Notes: a model not told the origin generated them from the sequence alone. DNA of 64,000 nucleotides from Comamonas sp. (GCA_028690035.1 JAQVCA010000004.1:1-64000), one strand, 5' to 3'; shown: positions 8,947-20,534, numbered from the stretch's first letter. Numbers and translations are program-made.

Positions 8947-10086
8947 TCAGGCGAGCGTGCCCATGGTATCGACGGTATCCATGGCGGTGATGATGCCCCC
9001 GCCCAGGCACACCTCGCCGTCGTAGAGCACCGCACTTTGCCCGGGCGTCACCGCCCACTGCGGCTGCGCAGTGCAATCCAGCGCAAAGGCCGTGGCGCTG
9101 GTCTGCACCAGCTGCGTGCAGGCATCGGGCTGGCGGTAGCGCGTTTTGCTGCCGTAGCAGCCTGGCGCTGGCGGCGTGCCTGCCACCCAGCTGGCCTGGT
9201 CGGCCTGCACGTGGTGAGAAAGCAGCCAGGGGTGGTCGTGCCCCTGCACCACCACCAGGGTGTTGCGTGGCACATCCTTGCGTGCCACAAACCACGGGGC
9301 ATGCTCACCCGCGCCACGCGCGGCACCTTTTTCTTTGACGCCGCCAATGCCCAGGCCCGAGCGCTGGCCCAGGGTGTAAAAGCTCAGGCCCACATGCTGG
9401 CCCAGCTTGCGCCCCCGGTCATCGACGATGGGGCCCGGCTCTTTGCTGATGTAGCGGTTCAGAAAATCGCGGAATGGGCGCTCGCCAATGAAGCAAATGC
9501 CCGTGGAGTCTTTTTTCTTGGCGTTGGGCAGGCCAATTTCGGTGGCGATGCGCCGCACCTCGGTCTTGCACAGATGGCCAATGGGGAACATGGCTTTGGA
9601 GAGCTGCGCCTGGTTCAAGCGGTGCAGAAAGTAGCTTTGGTCTTTGTTGGCGTCCAGCCCTTTGAGCAGCTCGAACAAGCCGGTGTGCTCGTTTTGGCGC
9701 ACGCGGGCGTAGTGGCCCGTGGCGATCTTTTCTGCCCCCAGGCGCATGGCGTGGTCGAGGAAAGCTTTGAACTTGATCTCGGCGTTGCACAGCACATCGG
9801 GGTTGGGCGTGCGCCCGGCTTGGTACTCGCGCAGGAACTCGGCAAACACGCGGTCTTTGTAGTCCGCTGCAAAGTTCACATGCTCGATCTCGATGCCCAG
9901 CACATCGGCCACGCTGGCTGCATCCAGAAAATCCTGGCGGCTGGAGCAAAACTCCGAGTCGTCATCGTCTTCCCAGTTTTTCATGAAGATGCCGATGACC
10001 TCATGCCCTTGTTGCTTGAGCACATGGGCGGTCACAGCGGAATCCACACCGCCGGACAGACCGACGACTACGCGTTGCTTTTTCAT
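8947..10086 (-). CDS. mnmA: tRNA-specific 2-thiouridylase MnmA
   Basis: MnmA thiolates U34 of the tRNAs for Lys, Glu and Gln using ATP and relayed sulfur. The 379-residue protein has the PP-loop SGGVDS (residues 11-16). The catalytic Cys100 is in VLCNAEIKF and the second cysteine, Cys198, in [11 protein letters not shown] beta-barrel C-terminus follows. It overlaps the upstream channel gene by 4 bp (ATGA), so the two are translationally coupled. MnmE, the partner for the same wobble base, is encoded at 45.8 kb. Confidence 0.97.
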   Translation of the reverse strand: MKKQRVVVGLSGGVDSAVTAHVLKQQGHEVIGIFMKNWEDDDDSEFCSSRQDFLDAASVADVLGIEIEHVNFAADYKDRVFAEFLREYQAGRTPNPDVLCNAEIKFKAFLDHAMRLGAEKIATGHYARVRQNEHTGLFELLKGLDANKDQSYFLHRLNQAQLSKAMFPIGHLCKTEVRRIATEIGLPNAKKKDSTGICFIGERPFRDFLNRYISKEPGPIVDDRGRKLGQHVGLSFYTLGQRSGLGIGGVKEKGAARGAGEHAPWFVARKDVPRNTLVVVQGHDHPWLLSHHVQADQASWVAGTPPAPGCYGSKTRYRQPDACTQLVQTSATAFALDCTAQPQWAVTPGQSAVLYDGEVCLGGGIITAMDTVDTMGTLA

Positions 10087-11279
10087 GGGGCAGGATTATC
10101 GGTTTTCACGTCGATCCGGCTGCCCAAGTCCGAGGAACGCTGGTACAGCGCCAGGCCAAATTGCGGCAGCATGCCAATCAGATGGTCCACAACCTGGCCC
10201 TGGATGCCCTCATAGTCCACCCAGGCGGTGACAGCGCTGAAGCAGTACAGCTGCAGCGGGATCCCCAGCGCGGTGGGCTCTTGCACGCGCACCATCAGCG
10301 TCATGCCAGGGGCTTTGCTGATCTGGGGATGGTTTTCCAGATAGGCCTGGGCGTAGGCGCGCAGCGCTGCCAGATTGGTGCAGGGGCCAGATGCCGCCTG
10401 AAAAAATTTTTGCAGCAGCGGCAATTGCTCCAGCACCGCCCGACGCTGGGGCGTCAGAAATTCCACCGTGGCCGCATCGATGGGCAGGGCGCGCAGGATG
10501 CGCCGTCCGCCGCTTTCCGACATGCCGCGCCAGTTTTTGAAGCTTTCGCTCATCAGCTTCCAGGTGGGAATGCTGGTGATGGTCTTGTCCCAGTTTTGCA
10601 CCTTGACGGTGTTCAGGTTGATCTCCACCACCGCACCATCGGCGTTTTCTTTGGGCATTTCAATCCAGTCGCCCACGCGCAGCATGTCGTTGCTGGCCAA
10701 CTGCACGCCGGCGACAAACGACAAAATCGTGTCCTTGAACACCAGCATCAGCACCGCCGACATCGCGCCCAAGCCCGACAGCAACAACAGCGGCGAACGA
10801 TCGAGCACCGTGGCTACCATGAGCAGCAGGCCCACCACCCAGGCCAGCAGCTTGCCCAGCTGCACATAGCTTTTGATGGAGCGCGTCGGGGTGGTCAGGG
10901 TGCCGTTGGCTGCGTCGTGGGCGATGTTGATCTGCGTGAGCAGCGCATGGATGGCGCGCACCACATGGTAGATGGTGAATGCGGCGGCCAGATTGTTCAG
11001 CCCCTGCAGCACCACCGAGGGCGTCTGCTGCAGAGCGTGGGTGCCCAGCTGCACCACCACCGAGGGCACAGCCCGCGCCAAGCGCAGCAGCACATCGTCG
11101 TGCAGCAACACCTGCGCCCAGCCCTGGGGCAGTGCCAAGCGCCAAGCCCGCATCGCACGCAGCAGCAACAGGCGCGCCACTAAACCCGCCAGCACCGCCA
11201 CCAGGGCCAGTGCCACCAATTCCACCGCCATCTTCGCCCAGGGCTGTAGCTCCTGGTACATCGTCCACCACCAATCCAA
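10083..11279 (-). CDS. MscS-family mechanosensitive channel, YbdG-like
   Basis: This is a 398-residue membrane protein with about five N-terminal transmembrane helices and an MscS core. The pore-lining region is followed by [20 protein letters not shown], then [18 protein letters not shown] and [15 protein letters not shown]. The last two segments are signatures of the YbdG/MscM branch. It releases solutes on hypoosmotic shock. It is divergent from leuS (101 bp apart) and overlaps mnmA by 4 bp downstream. The start ATG at 11279 gives the usual length. Confidence 0.9.
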   Translation of the reverse strand: MDWWWTMYQELQPWAKMAVELVALALVAVLAGLVARLLLLRAMRAWRLALPQGWAQVLLHDDVLLRLARAVPSVVVQLGTHALQQTPSVVLQGLNNLAAAFTIYHVVRAIHALLTQINIAHDAANGTLTTPTRSIKSYVQLGKLLAWVVGLLLMVATVLDRSPLLLLSGLGAMSAVLMLVFKDTILSFVAGVQLASNDMLRVGDWIEMPKENADGAVVEINLNTVKVQNWDKTITSIPTWKLMSESFKNWRGMSESGGRRILRALPIDAATVEFLTPQRRAVLEQLPLLQKFFQAASGPCTNLAALRAYAQAYLENHPQISKAPGMTLMVRVQEPTALGIPLQLYCFSAVTAWVDYEGIQGQVVDHLIGMLPQFGLALYQRSSDLGSRIDVKTDNPAP

Positions 11280-11380
11280 AACGTACTCCCTTCACTGAAC
11301 ATGGGCGCCGACTGTGCAGCGCCTAAAATCAAACACTTTGCAGCACCCGAGCCTGCCCCGCCTCCCATTTTTCCAAAGCC

Positions 11381-14086
11381 ATGCAAGACAAATACAACCA
11401 CCTTGATGTTGAATCCGCCGCACAGGCCCACTGGTCGGCCCACGATGCCTACCGGGTGACTGAAGACCAAAACAAGAAAAAGTTCTACGCCTGCTCCATG
11501 TTGCCTTACCCCAGCGGCAAGCTGCACATGGGCCACGTGCGCAACTACACCATCAACGACATGCTTACGCGCCAGCTGCGCATGCAGGGCTACAACGTGT
11601 TGATGCCCATGGGTTGGGATGCCTTCGGTCTGCCTGCTGAAAACGCGGCCCTGAAAAACAAGGTGCCGCCAGCCAAGTGGACGTACGAAAATATTGCGTA
11701 CATGAAAAAGCAGATGCAGGCCATGGGTCTGGCCATCGACTGGAGCCGCGAAGTGGCCACCTGCGACCCCGAGTACTACAAATGGAACCAGTGGCTGTTC
11801 CTGAAGATGCTGGAAAAAGGCATTGCCTACCGCAAAACCCAGGTCGTGAACTGGGATCCGGTCGATCAGACCGTGCTGGCCAACGAGCAGGTGATTGATG
11901 GCCGCGGCTGGCGCACGGGCGCGCTGGTGGAAAAGCGCGAAATCCCCGGCTACTACCTGAAGATCACCGACTACGCACAAGAGTTGCTGGAGCACGTTCA
12001 GGTGGGCAACGACAAGGCCACTCTGACCGGCTGGCCCGACAAAGTGCGCCTGATGCAGGAAAACTGGATTGGCAAGAGCGCAGGGGTGCGTTTTGCCTTC
12101 ACGCACAACATCCAGAACGCCGCTGGCGAGCTGATCCAGGACGGCAAGATGTACGTCTTCACCACCCGCGCCGACACCATCATGGGCGTCACCTTCTGCG
12201 CCGTGGCACCTGAACACCCACTGGCCCTGCACGCTGCGGCGTCCAACGCCAAGCTGGCTGCATTCATCGAAGAATGCAAAAAAGGCGGCACGACTGAAGC
12301 CGAGCTGGCCGTTAAAGAAAAAGAAGGCATGCCCACGGGCCTGTTCGTCACGCACCCCCTCACCGGCGCGCAAGTCGAAGTGTGGGTGGGTAACTACGTG
12401 CTGATGAGCTATGGCGACGGCGCCGTGATGGGCGTACCCGCGCACGACGAGCGCGACTTTGCCTTTGCCAAGAAATACAACCTGCCCATTCAGCAAGTGG
12501 TGGCCGTGGAAGGTGAAACCTTCTCTACCGACGCATGGCAAGAGTGGTACGGCGACAAGCAAAAGTGCGTCTGCGTCAACTCCGGCGTGCTCGATGGCCT
12601 GACCCACAGCCAGGCCGTGGACAAAGTGGCCGAACTGGTCGCCGCCAAGGGGCTGGGCGAGAAGAAAACCACCTGGCGCCTGCGCGACTGGGGCATCAGC
12701 CGCCAGCGCTACTGGGGCACCCCCATCCCGATCATCCACTGCGAAGACTGCGGCCCTCAGCCCGTGCCGGAAAAAGACCTGCCCGTGGTGCTGCCGCAAG
12801 ACCTGGTGCCCGATGGCTCGGGCAACCCGCTGGTAAAAAGTGAAGCATTCCACGCAGGCGTGGTGTGCCCTTGCTGCGGGAAACCTGCTCGCCGCGAAAC
12901 CGACACCATGGACACTTTCGTGGACAGCTCGTGGTACTTCATGCGCTATTGCGACGCGCAAAACCACGATGCCATGGTGGCTGGCGGCAGCGACTACTGG
13001 ATGCCCATGGACCAGTACATCGGTGGCATTGAACACGCCATCCTGCACCTGCTGTACGCACGCTTCTGGACCAAGGTGATGCGCGATCTGGGATTGGTGA
13101 AAGTGGACGAGCCCTTCACCAAGCTGCTCACGCAGGGCATGGTGCTCAACCACATCTACAGCCGCCGCACCGCCAAGGGCGCCAAGGAATACTTCTGGCC
13201 CAAGGATGTGGAGCATGTGTTCGACGACTCCGGCAAGATCATCGGCGCCAAGCTCAAGGTGGAAGTGGACAGCGCCGACGGCATGCTGCCCGTGGGTACC
13301 GCCATTGACTACGAGGGCGTGGGCACCATGTCCAAGTCCAAGAACAACGGTGTTGATCCGCAAGACCTGATCGAAAAGTACGGTGCCGACACCGCGCGCC
13401 TGTACACCATGTTCACCTCACCCCCAGAGCTGACGCTGGAGTGGAACGACGCCGCCGTGGAAGGCAGCTATCGCTTCCTGCGCCGCGTGTACCACTTTGG
13501 CCACAAGCTGCTGGGTCTGAACTACACCGCCGCCATTGAGGCAGCGCTGGGCGCGGACAGCCTGGACGATGTGGCATTCGATGCCCCGGCCAAGGCGCTG
13601 CGCCTGGAGGTGCACACCGTGCTCAAGCAGGTGGACTACGACTACCAGCGCATGCAGTACAACACCGTGGTTTCGGGCGCGATGAAGATGCTCAACGCGC
13701 TGGAAGGCTTCAAGGGCCTGGACAGTGCCGCTGGACAGATTGCCGCCATCGAAGGCTTTGGCATTTTGCTGCGCGTGCTCTACCCCGCTACGCCGCACTT
13801 GGCACATGTGCTGTGGAAGGAGCTGGGCTACGCCAACAAGCAGGGCGATCTGCTGGATGCGCGCTGGCCCCAGGTCGATGCCAAGGCGCTGGAGCAAGAC
13901 GAGCTGGAGCTGGTGCTGCAAATCAACGGCAAGCTGCGTGGCAGCGTGCGTGTGCCCGCCAGCGCCGACAAGGCTGAGATCGAGCGCCTGGCCCTGGCCA
14001 GCGAAGACGCACAAAAACACGTGCAGGGCGCCACGCCGAAAAAAGTCGTGGTTGTGCCTGGGCGCCTGGTCAACATCGTGGTCTAA
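11381..14086 (+). CDS. leuS: Leucine-tRNA ligase
   Basis: The enzyme charges tRNA(Leu). The 901-residue protein has the class I HIGH variant HMGH at 49-52 ([15 protein letters not shown]). The CP1 editing domain lies in the middle ([13 protein letters not shown]), and the KMSKS loop [10 protein letters not shown] near residue 650. An anticodon-binding domain and a small C-terminal domain follow. It is the first gene of leuS-lptE-holA, with gaps of 14 and 12 bp. No T-box or leucine leader peptide is evident in the 101 bp upstream. Confidence 0.99.
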   Translation: MQDKYNHLDVESAAQAHWSAHDAYRVTEDQNKKKFYACSMLPYPSGKLHMGHVRNYTINDMLTRQLRMQGYNVLMPMGWDAFGLPAENAALKNKVPPAKWTYENIAYMKKQMQAMGLAIDWSREVATCDPEYYKWNQWLFLKMLEKGIAYRKTQVVNWDPVDQTVLANEQVIDGRGWRTGALVEKREIPGYYLKITDYAQELLEHVQVGNDKATLTGWPDKVRLMQENWIGKSAGVRFAFTHNIQNAAGELIQDGKMYVFTTRADTIMGVTFCAVAPEHPLALHAAASNAKLAAFIEECKKGGTTEAELAVKEKEGMPTGLFVTHPLTGAQVEVWVGNYVLMSYGDGAVMGVPAHDERDFAFAKKYNLPIQQVVAVEGETFSTDAWQEWYGDKQKCVCVNSGVLDGLTHSQAVDKVAELVAAKGLGEKKTTWRLRDWGISRQRYWGTPIPIIHCEDCGPQPVPEKDLPVVLPQDLVPDGSGNPLVKSEAFHAGVVCPCCGKPARRETDTMDTFVDSSWYFMRYCDAQNHDAMVAGGSDYWMPMDQYIGGIEHAILHLLYARFWTKVMRDLGLVKVDEPFTKLLTQGMVLNHIYSRRTAKGAKEYFWPKDVEHVFDDSGKIIGAKLKVEVDSADGMLPVGTAIDYEGVGTMSKSKNNGVDPQDLIEKYGADTARLYTMFTSPPELTLEWNDAAVEGSYRFLRRVYHFGHKLLGLNYTAAIEAALGADSLDDVAFDAPAKALRLEVHTVLKQVDYDYQRMQYNTVVSGAMKMLNALEGFKGLDSAAGQIAAIEGFGILLRVLYPATPHLAHVLWKELGYANKQGDLLDARWPQVDAKALEQDELELVLQINGKLRGSVRVPASADKAEIERLALASEDAQKHVQGATPKKVVVVPGRLVNIVV

Positions 14087-14100
14087 GCGCAGGGGCTGCC

Positions 14101-14622
14101 ATGCACAAACGCACCTTGCTCTCTGCTCTGGCGCTGGCGCCGCTGGCCGTGCTGCTGCCCGGCTGCGGCTTTCAGCTGCGCGGCGCGGCGCACTACCCCT
14201 TTGCCTCGCTGTACCTGCAGGCGCCAGATGGCTCGGAGCTAGGGCGTACCGTGCTGCGCCAGCTGGCGGCCAGCAGTCCCGATCTGCGCCTGATCCTCAA
14301 CCCCGAAGAGCGCACCCAGGCCGCCGTGGTGCTGCACCTGCAGGGCGAACGCCACGAGCGCGTGGTGCTGGCCAAGACCGTCTCTGGCCAGGTGCGCGAG
14401 CTGCAGCTGCGCATGCATGTGCGCTTTCAGCTGCTGGGGCGCGACGGCAACGTTTGGATTGAAAGCACCGAAATCAGCCAGCAAGCCGACATGAGCTACA
14501 GCGAAACGCTGACGCTGGCCAAAGAAGACGAAGAGGCCAGCCTGATGCGCAGCATGCGCCAGGACATCGCGCAGCAGCTGCTGCGCCGCTTGGCGCTGGT
14601 GCAACCACCAGCGGCCAGCTAG
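14101..14622 (+). CDS. lptE: LPS-assembly lipoprotein LptE
   Basis: LptE plugs the LptD barrel that inserts lipopolysaccharide in the outer membrane. The 173-residue protein has a lipoprotein signal with lipobox LLPGC (Cys22) followed at once by GFQLRG, the family hallmark. Downstream regions SLYLQAPDGSELGRTVL and QADMSYSETLTLAKEDEE fit the family. It is placed between leuS and holA, the order seen across proteobacteria. Confidence 0.95.
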   Translation: MHKRTLLSALALAPLAVLLPGCGFQLRGAAHYPFASLYLQAPDGSELGRTVLRQLAASSPDLRLILNPEERTQAAVVLHLQGERHERVVLAKTVSGQVRELQLRMHVRFQLLGRDGNVWIESTEISQQADMSYSETLTLAKEDEEASLMRSMRQDIAQQLLRRLALVQPPAAS

Positions 14623-14634
14623 GCGACGGGGCCC

Positions 14635-15717
14635 ATGCAACTGGCCTTGGAGCAACTGGGCGCGCATCTGGCCCAGGGCGTGCGCCCTCTGTACACGCTG
14701 CACGGCGATGAGCCGCTGCAGCAGCAAGAGGCGGCCGATGCCATCCGCGCTGCCGCCCGTGCGGCGGGCTACACCGAGCGCAGCGTGCACACCGTGCAAG
14801 GCGCGCATTTCGACTGGAGCAGTCTGCTGGCGGCGGGCAGCGCGCTGAGCCTGTTTGCCGACCGGCAGATCCTGGACATCCGCATCCCCAGCGGCAAGCC
14901 CGGGGGCAAGGAGGGGGCGGCTGCGTTGGCGCAGCTGGCCACCCAAGCGGGCAGCGCGCCGGACACGCTGACCCTGATCCAGCTGCCGCGCCTGGATGCC
15001 GCCAGCAAAAAAACCGCTTGGTTCACGGCGCTGGATGCGCACGGCATCCATATCCCCATCCACCCCATCGAGCGCGACAAGCTGCCCGCCTGGATTGCCC
15101 AGCGCCTCAAAGCGCAGGGCCAGCAGGTGGCCGCCGGGCAGGAAGGGCAGCGCAGTCTGGCCTTTTTTGCCGACCGGGTGGAGGGCAACCTGCTGGCCGC
15201 GCACCAAGAGATCCAGAAGCTGGGCCTGCTTTATCCGCCGGGCGCGCTGAGTCTGGCGCAGATCGAACAGGCCGTGCTCAACGTGGCGCGCTACGACGTG
15301 TTCAAGCTGTCGGAGGCGGTGCTCAGCGGCGATCTGGCGCGCAGCACGCGCATGCTCGATGGCCTGCAGGCCGAAGGCGTGGCCGAGGTGCTGGTGCACT
15401 GGACGCTGGCCGAAGACATTCGCAACCTGCAGCGTGCGCGCAGTGCGCTGGATGCGGGCCAGCCCCTGGCGGTGGCACTGCGCCAGCTGCGCATCTGGGG
15501 GGCCAAAGAGCAGCTGTTTGCGCGCTTGCTGCCCGGGGCACGTCCGACCGCGCTGGCCAAGCTGTTGCTGGCGGCGCACCAGGTGGATGGCATCGTCAAA
15601 GGCCTGCACATGCCGGGCTGGCCGCCGCAGCCCTGGCCGGCGCTGCACCAACTGGTGGGCGAGATGGTGCGCGCGCTGCACCCCCGCCCCGCTTCGGGCA
15701 CCCGCACGGGCAGATAG
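14635..15717 (+). CDS. holA: DNA polymerase III subunit delta
   Basis: Delta is the clamp-opening wrench of the DNA polymerase III clamp loader. The 360-residue protein has the usual N-terminal RPLYTLHGDEPLQQQEAADA, a degenerate P-loop fold, and the C-terminal collar domain (WTLAEDIRNLQRA, LAKLLLAAHQVDGIVKG). It is the last gene of leuS-lptE-holA. The dnaN clamp it acts on is encoded at 52 kb. Confidence 0.96.
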   Translation: MQLALEQLGAHLAQGVRPLYTLHGDEPLQQQEAADAIRAAARAAGYTERSVHTVQGAHFDWSSLLAAGSALSLFADRQILDIRIPSGKPGGKEGAAALAQLATQAGSAPDTLTLIQLPRLDAASKKTAWFTALDAHGIHIPIHPIERDKLPAWIAQRLKAQGQQVAAGQEGQRSLAFFADRVEGNLLAAHQEIQKLGLLYPPGALSLAQIEQAVLNVARYDVFKLSEAVLSGDLARSTRMLDGLQAEGVAEVLVHWTLAEDIRNLQRARSALDAGQPLAVALRQLRIWGAKEQLFARLLPGARPTALAKLLLAAHQVDGIVKGLHMPGWPPQPWPALHQLVGEMVRALHPRPASGTRTGR

Positions 15718-15726
15718 CGGACAAAT

Positions 15727-15818
15727 AAAATAAGAGCTGCCAACGCTGAATGGGCAAGGTTTTTGACCTGCTTTTGGCTTAAAAACCTTGCTGCATCAGC
15801 GATAGCAGCTCTTATTTT
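15727..15818. repeat. Dispersed palindrome copy 3 (long form), also a bidirectional terminator
   Basis: Outer arms of 14 bp (AAAATAAGAGCTGC and its complement) lie at 15727-15740 and 15805-15818. Nested arms are CGCTGA/TCAGCG and GCAAGGTTTTT/AAAAACCTTGC. The central loop contains CTTTTGGCTT. It sits between convergent holA and purC and probably terminates both. Confidence 0.85.
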
Positions 15819-15832
15819 GCGAGTGCTGGATC

Positions 15833-16753
15833 TTAGGCGGTCAAGCGTTGCAGGGCTTCACGGTACTTGGCGGCGGTTTTTTCCACCACCTCTTGGGGCA
15901 CGCGCGGCGCGGGGGCTTTTTTGTCCCACAGCTTGCCGTTGACCTTGGCTTGCTCCAGCCAGTCGCGCACAAACTGTTTGTCGTAGCTGGGCGGATTGGC
16001 GCCGCTGGTCAGCGCGTCTTGGTAGCCCTCCACGGGCCAGTAGCGCGAGCTGTCGGGCGTGAGCACCTCGTCCATCAGCACCAAGGTGCCGTCCTGGGTC
16101 AGGCCAAACTCGAACTTGGTGTCGGCAATGATCATGCCTTTTTCCAGGGCAATGGCCGCCGCTTCGGTGTACAGGCGCAGTGCCGTATCGCGGATTTGCG
16201 CGGCCAGTTTTTCACCGACCATTTCCACGGTGCGCGCGTAGGTGATGTTTTCGTCGTGGTCACCGACCTCGGCCTTGGCCGCCGGGGTATAGATCGGCTC
16301 GGGCAACTTGGCCGCGTTGGTCAGGCCTGGGGGCAGAGGCACGCCGCACACCGACTGACTTGCTTGGTATTCCTTCCAGCCGCTGCCCGCCAAGTAGCCG
16401 CGCACCACGGCTTCGATCAGCACGGGCTGCAGGCGCTGCACCAGCATGGAGCGGCCTTGCACCTGGGGCACTTCTTCGGGGGTGACCACGCTTTCGGGGG
16501 CCTCGCCGGTCAGGTGGTTGGGGCAGATGTGGCCCAGCTTGTCGAACCAGAACAGCGCCATTTGCGTGAGCAGGACACCCTTGCCGGGGATGGGTTCGCC
16601 CATGATGACGTCAAAGGCCGACAAGCGATCGCTGGCCACCATCAGGATGCGGTCATCGCCCACTGCGTAGTTGTCACGCACCTTGCCGCGAGCCAGCAGA
16701 GGCAACGAGGAAATGTTGGAGGTGTGCAAGGCACTAGAGCTGGGCTGGGTCAT
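15833..16753 (-). CDS. purC: SAICAR synthetase (phosphoribosylaminoimidazole-succinocarboxamide synthase)
   Basis: PurC joins CAIR and aspartate with ATP in purine synthesis. The 306-residue length is that of the longer bacterial/fungal-type enzyme. Motifs seen are [30 protein letters not shown], and the signature [17 protein letters not shown]. The ATG at 16753 gives the family N-terminus; upstream in-frame residues do not look coding. PurE and PurK, which make its substrate, are encoded at 43.1-44.7 kb. Confidence 0.97.
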   Translation of the reverse strand: MTQPSSSALHTSNISSLPLLARGKVRDNYAVGDDRILMVASDRLSAFDVIMGEPIPGKGVLLTQMALFWFDKLGHICPNHLTGEAPESVVTPEEVPQVQGRSMLVQRLQPVLIEAVVRGYLAGSGWKEYQASQSVCGVPLPPGLTNAAKLPEPIYTPAAKAEVGDHDENITYARTVEMVGEKLAAQIRDTALRLYTEAAAIALEKGMIIADTKFEFGLTQDGTLVLMDEVLTPDSSRYWPVEGYQDALTSGANPPSYDKQFVRDWLEQAKVNGKLWDKKAPAPRVPQEVVEKTAAKYREALQRLTA

Positions 16754-17018
16754 GGCAGGCAAACAAAGGGATGAAGGGTATGGATCGGACAATAGAATGA
16801 ACCGCCCACGACGCAAGCGCACAGAGCGGCCAAACCGGTCATTCTAGTGGCCCCAGCCCCGATCGGTTGTGGGCATGGATACGACAGAGCCCTGTCCAAT
16901 CCTCGGGAAAGTCCGACTTGTGGTTGCAATTAACTGCGTTTGGGTACATTCTCGCCCCTTGGTCGCCCGCAGGGGGGCCTTTTCCATTTGTACGCGTGCA
17001 GCATTAATGACGGAATCC

Positions 17019-17495
17019 ATGAATCGCCTTGCCTCCATCTTGCCGTCCACCCAGGTTCTCGTGGGTGTGGACGCCACCAGCAAAAAACGCGCCTTCGAAG
17101 AGGCAGGTTTGTTGTTTGAGGGTTTGCACGGCCTCTCGCGCGCCCTGATTACCGACAGCCTGTTTGCGCGCGAGCGTCTGGGCTCCACCGGTCTGGGGCA
17201 TGGCGTGGCCATCCCGCATGGCCGCATCAAAGGCCTCAAAGCGCCCATGGCGGCGGTGTTCCAACTGGCGCGCGCCATTGGTTTTGATGCACCCGATGAG
17301 CAACCCGTCAGCCTGCTGATCTTTTTGCTCGTGCCCGAGGCCGCCACCCAGCAGCACTTGGAAGTGCTCTCCGAGATCGCCGAGCTGCTGAGCAACAGCA
17401 ACCTGCGCGAGTCGCTAAAGAGCACCACCGATGCCGCCGACCTGCACGCGCTGATCGCCAACTGGCAACCATCGGCTGCCGCCAGCGCCAGCTAA
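17019..17495 (+). CDS. ptsN: PTS nitrogen-regulatory EIIA (EIIA-Ntr)
   Basis: This is a 158-residue EIIA of the fructose/mannitol family. The phospho-acceptor is His67 in [15 protein letters not shown], and a second family segment is [20 protein letters not shown]. It is a regulatory protein linked to nitrogen, potassium and carbon status. A start at 17007 (four residues longer) is equally possible. A GC hairpin (16961-16979) followed by four T lies in the leader. HprK is encoded next, the usual betaproteobacterial order; the common upstream hpf and rpoN are absent. Confidence 0.94.
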   Translation: MNRLASILPSTQVLVGVDATSKKRAFEEAGLLFEGLHGLSRALITDSLFARERLGSTGLGHGVAIPHGRIKGLKAPMAAVFQLARAIGFDAPDEQPVSLLIFLLVPEAATQQHLEVLSEIAELLSNSNLRESLKSTTDAADLHALIANWQPSAAASAS

Positions 17496-17505
17496 ACCCG
17501 CACCG

Positions 17506-17534
17506 GCCCGCTGCCCTTTGGGCTGCGGGCTTTT
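17506..17534 (+). terminator. Terminator between ptsN and hprK
   Basis: Stem GCCCGC/GCGGGC with one T-T mismatch and an inner GCCC/GGGC, a 3-nt loop and four T. It starts 10 bp after the ptsN stop and may reduce transcription into hprK. Confidence 0.65.
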
Positions 17535-17569
17535 GCGTTTCGATTTCTGACCTTCATCCACCGACTGCC

Positions 17570-18535
17570 ATGCGCCACAAAGCCATCAACGCCGACAAAC
17601 TGTTCGACGCCTTTCGCGACTCCCTGGCATGGCAATGGCAAGCCGGTCACGGTAACCCGGAGCGCCGTTTCGATGAGATGGCCGTGCGCTCGGCGCGCTC
17701 AGGCGCGGATCTGGTCGGTTACCTGAACTACATCCATCCCTACCGCCTGCAGGTGCTGGGTGAACGCGAGATTGCCTATCTGACCAACGCCACCGAGGCC
17801 GATTGCGAGCGTCGCGTGGCGCGCATCACCAGCTTGGAGCCGCCGGTGCTGGTGCTGGCCGATGGGCAGAGCGCGCCACCTCAGCTCATCGCCATGTGCG
17901 AGCGCGCGCACATCCCGTTGTTTGCCACCACCGAGGCGGCATCCTTTGTCATCGACGTGCTGCGTGCCTACCTGTCCAAACACTTTGCCGATCGCACCAC
18001 CGTACACGGCGTGTTTATGGACATTCTGGGCATGGGAGTGCTCATCACCGGCGAGTCGGGCCTGGGCAAGAGCGAACTGGGCCTGGAGCTGATCACGCGC
18101 GGCCATGGCTTGGTGGCCGACGATGCGGTGGATCTGTACCGCATCAATCAGGCCACCATCGAAGGCAAATGCCCTGAGCTGCTGCAGAACCTGCTGGAGG
18201 TGCGCGGCATTGGCCTGTTGGATATTCGCGCCATCTTTGGCGAGACGGCGGTGCGCCGCAAGATGCGCCTCAAGCTGATCGTGCATCTGGTGCGCAAGGA
18301 AACCATGGAGCGCGACTACGAGCGCATGCCACAAGAGCCGCTGACGCAGGACGTGCTGGGCGTGCCGGTGCACAAGGTGGTGGTGCAGGTGGTGGCCGGG
18401 CGCAACATGGCCGTGCTGGTGGAGGCCGCTGTGCGCAGCACCATCTTGCGCCTGCGTGGCATCGATACCTACCAAGAGTTTGTAGAGCGCCACCGCCAAG
18501 CCATGGAGCGGGACATGGCGCTGGGCGCCTCGTAA
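17570..18535 (+). CDS. hprK: HPr kinase/phosphorylase
   Basis: HprK phosphorylates and dephosphorylates HPr on Ser46. The 321-residue hexameric enzyme has Walker [10 protein letters not shown] (161-169) and the conserved TVHGVFMDI with a catalytic His146. The signature [18 protein letters not shown] and the C-terminal motif [16 protein letters not shown] are present. The substrate HPr, with Ser46 intact, is encoded at 5.0 kb. In this group of bacteria hprK often follows ptsN, as here. Confidence 0.97.
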   Translation: MRHKAINADKLFDAFRDSLAWQWQAGHGNPERRFDEMAVRSARSGADLVGYLNYIHPYRLQVLGEREIAYLTNATEADCERRVARITSLEPPVLVLADGQSAPPQLIAMCERAHIPLFATTEAASFVIDVLRAYLSKHFADRTTVHGVFMDILGMGVLITGESGLGKSELGLELITRGHGLVADDAVDLYRINQATIEGKCPELLQNLLEVRGIGLLDIRAIFGETAVRRKMRLKLIVHLVRKETMERDYERMPQEPLTQDVLGVPVHKVVVQVVAGRNMAVLVEAAVRSTILRLRGIDTYQEFVERHRQAMERDMALGAS

Positions 18536-18569
18536 TCGTTTTTGCAGGGGCTGCAGCGGCCCCTGTGCA

Positions 18570-18998
18570 TCAGGCGTTGTTTTTCTTGAGGCAGGCCGCG
18601 CACAGCCCATACAACGACATAGAGTGGTCTTGGATGCTCCAGCCGCGTTGCTGCGCCACCATTTGCTGGCGCTTTTCGATTTCGGGATCGTAAAACTCTT
18701 CCACCTTGTCGCAGCTGGTGCAGATCAGGTGGTCGTGGTGCTGGCCTTCGTTGAGTTCGTACACCGCTTTGGCGCCCTCAAAGTTGCTGCGCAGCAAGAT
18801 GCCGGCTTGCTCAAACTGCATCAGCACGCGGTACACCGTGGCCAGGCCAATATCCGAACGTTCACCGAGCAGTACGCGAAACACGTCCTCGGCGGTCATG
18901 TGGCGCTGCTTGGTGGTCTGGAAAATCTCCAAGATTTTCAAACGCGGCAAAGTGGCCTTCAGGCCGGTACTTTTGAGGTTGTCGATGTTGTTTTGCAT
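18570..18998 (-). CDS. fur: Ferric uptake regulator Fur
   Basis: This is a 142-residue iron-responsive repressor. An N-terminal winged helix ([23 protein letters not shown]) is followed by a dimerisation domain with metal-binding [10 protein letters not shown] and the second CAAC pair near the end. It is divergent from bamE, with only 36 bp between the start codons, so the promoters overlap. This fur/bamE arrangement is common in betaproteobacteria. Confidence 0.97.
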   Translation of the reverse strand: MQNNIDNLKSTGLKATLPRLKILEIFQTTKQRHMTAEDVFRVLLGERSDIGLATVYRVLMQFEQAGILLRSNFEGAKAVYELNEGQHHDHLICTSCDKVEEFYDPEIEKRQQMVAQQRGWSIQDHSMSLYGLCAACLKKNNA

Positions 18999-19034
18999 AC
19001 AATGTCCCGGATCATATCTGTCCCTGTATTTCCT

Positions 19035-19619
19035 ATGTCTGTATCAGATCGTTGCCGCTTGCCGCTGGCCCTAGCCTTTGTCGTGCCACTCACCCTGGGG
19101 TTGGCGGCGTGCAGCAGCGTTGGCGACGCTACGCGCAGTACCTTGCACAAGCTCACGCCCTACAAGGTCGAGGTGGTGCAGGGCAATTTTGTCTCCCGAG
19201 AGCAAGTACGTGTGCTGCAGCGCGGCATGAGCCGACAGCAAGTGCGTGAAATACTGGGCACTCCTTTGCTGACCAGTGTGTTCCACGCCGACCGCTGGGA
19301 TTACGTCTTCACCATCAAGCGCCAGGGCGTGCCTGAGCAAGAGCGTAGATTGACCGTGTTCTTTGATGGCGACCATTTCGACCGCGCCCAAGGCGATGAG
19401 ATGCCCTCCGAGTCCGAGTTCGTGGCCACCTTAGACCCCCTGGGTACCTCCCGGGGCAAGCTCAAAATACCGCCGCTGGAGGCCACGCCCGAGCAACTGG
19501 CCAAGCACCCCAGCCATCAAGAGCAGCAGGCCAAGCAGCGTGCCCATAGCGGCGTCAGTGGCGCTGCCACGGCTGCGGGCGGTGGTGCGCGCAGCTACCC
19601 CCCGCTGGAACGTAATTAG
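19035..19619 (+). CDS. bamE: Outer membrane assembly factor BamE
   Basis: BamE is a lipoprotein of the BAM complex that folds outer-membrane proteins. The 194-residue protein has a lipoprotein signal with Cys26 in LGLAACSS and the SmpA/OmlA domain. Family segments are [31 protein letters not shown] and [13 protein letters not shown]. The C-terminal tail after residue 150 is low-complexity and longer than in E. coli. The ATG at 19035 begins the signal peptide. It is divergent from fur and 56 bp upstream of dapB. Confidence 0.95.
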   Translation: MSVSDRCRLPLALAFVVPLTLGLAACSSVGDATRSTLHKLTPYKVEVVQGNFVSREQVRVLQRGMSRQQVREILGTPLLTSVFHADRWDYVFTIKRQGVPEQERRLTVFFDGDHFDRAQGDEMPSESEFVATLDPLGTSRGKLKIPPLEATPEQLAKHPSHQEQQAKQRAHSGVSGAATAAGGGARSYPPLERN

Positions 19620-19675
19620 GCGTTTGTCCCTGTTCCGTTCTCTCGTTCTCCCGTTCACTTTTTCTTCGCACCACG

Positions 19676-20488
19676 ATGACCACCCCTTTTCGCGTTGCCG
19701 TTGCCGGCGCCAGTGGCCGCATGGGCCGCATGCTCATTGAAGCCATCCACCACAGCCCCGATTGCCAGCTGAGCGCCGCCCTGGATGTGCCCGGCAGCCC
19801 CAGCCTGGGCCAGGATGCCAGCGCCTTTTTGGGCCACCACAGCGGCGTGGCCATTGAAAGCGATGTGCGCGCCGCTTTGGCCAAGGCCGACTTTCTCATC
19901 GACTTCACCCGCCCGGCGGGCACGCTGGCCCACCTGCAGGTGTGTGCCGAGCTGGGCGTGAAGACCGTCATTGGCACCACCGGCTTCAGCGAGGAAGAAA
20001 AAGCCCAGATCGCCACTGCCGCCGCCCAGGCCGCCGTGGTGTTCGCACCCAACATGAGCGTGGGCGTGAACGTCACGCTCAAGCTGCTGGAGCTGACCGC
20101 CCAGGCGCTGCCCATGCTGGACTACGACATCGAGATCATCGAGGCGCACCACCACCACAAGGTGGATGCGCCCTCGGGCACGGCGCTGAAGATGGGTGAA
20201 GTCATCGCCCAGGCCCAAGGCACCGCCCTGGACGAGCGCGCTGTGTACGAGCGCTATGGCCACACCGGCGCGCGCCAGCCTGGCACCATCGGCTTTGCCA
20301 CCGTGCGCGGTGGCGACATCGTGGGCGACCACACCGTGCTGTTTGCGGGCACGGGCGAGCGCATCGAAATCACGCACAAAGCCTCCAGCCGTGCCGGTTA
20401 CGCCCAGGGCAGTCTGCAGGCCGTGCGCTTTCTGGCGCAGCAAGGCACGGGCCTGTTCGATATGTTCGACGTGCTCAGGCTGCGCTAG
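19676..20488 (+). CDS. dapB: 4-hydroxy-tetrahydrodipicolinate reductase
   Basis: DapB catalyses an NAD(P)H-dependent step of diaminopimelate and lysine synthesis. The 270-residue protein has the nucleotide-binding GASGRMGRM (residues 11-19). The catalytic signature [15 protein letters not shown] is at 156-170. Length and domain order match the family. It lies downstream of bamE and ends at a strong terminator. Confidence 0.98.
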   Translation: MTTPFRVAVAGASGRMGRMLIEAIHHSPDCQLSAALDVPGSPSLGQDASAFLGHHSGVAIESDVRAALAKADFLIDFTRPAGTLAHLQVCAELGVKTVIGTTGFSEEEKAQIATAAAQAAVVFAPNMSVGVNVTLKLLELTAQALPMLDYDIEIIEAHHHHKVDAPSGTALKMGEVIAQAQGTALDERAVYERYGHTGARQPGTIGFATVRGGDIVGDHTVLFAGTGERIEITHKASSRAGYAQGSLQAVRFLAQQGTGLFDMFDVLRLR

Positions 20489-20534
20489 AACGGTCATTGC
20501 CCAACCCAGCCTGCGCTGCTGGGCCCAGGGCATC

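Noticed and set aside
11180-13363. 727-codon open frame antisense to leuS
   Set aside because: It mirrors the leuS codons in a GC-rich genome; composition is His- and Gly-rich with no domain, and leuS on the other strand is certain.
18545-18565. Terminator between hprK and fur
   Set aside because: A 7-bp perfect stem exists but has no T-run on either strand, so it was not listed.
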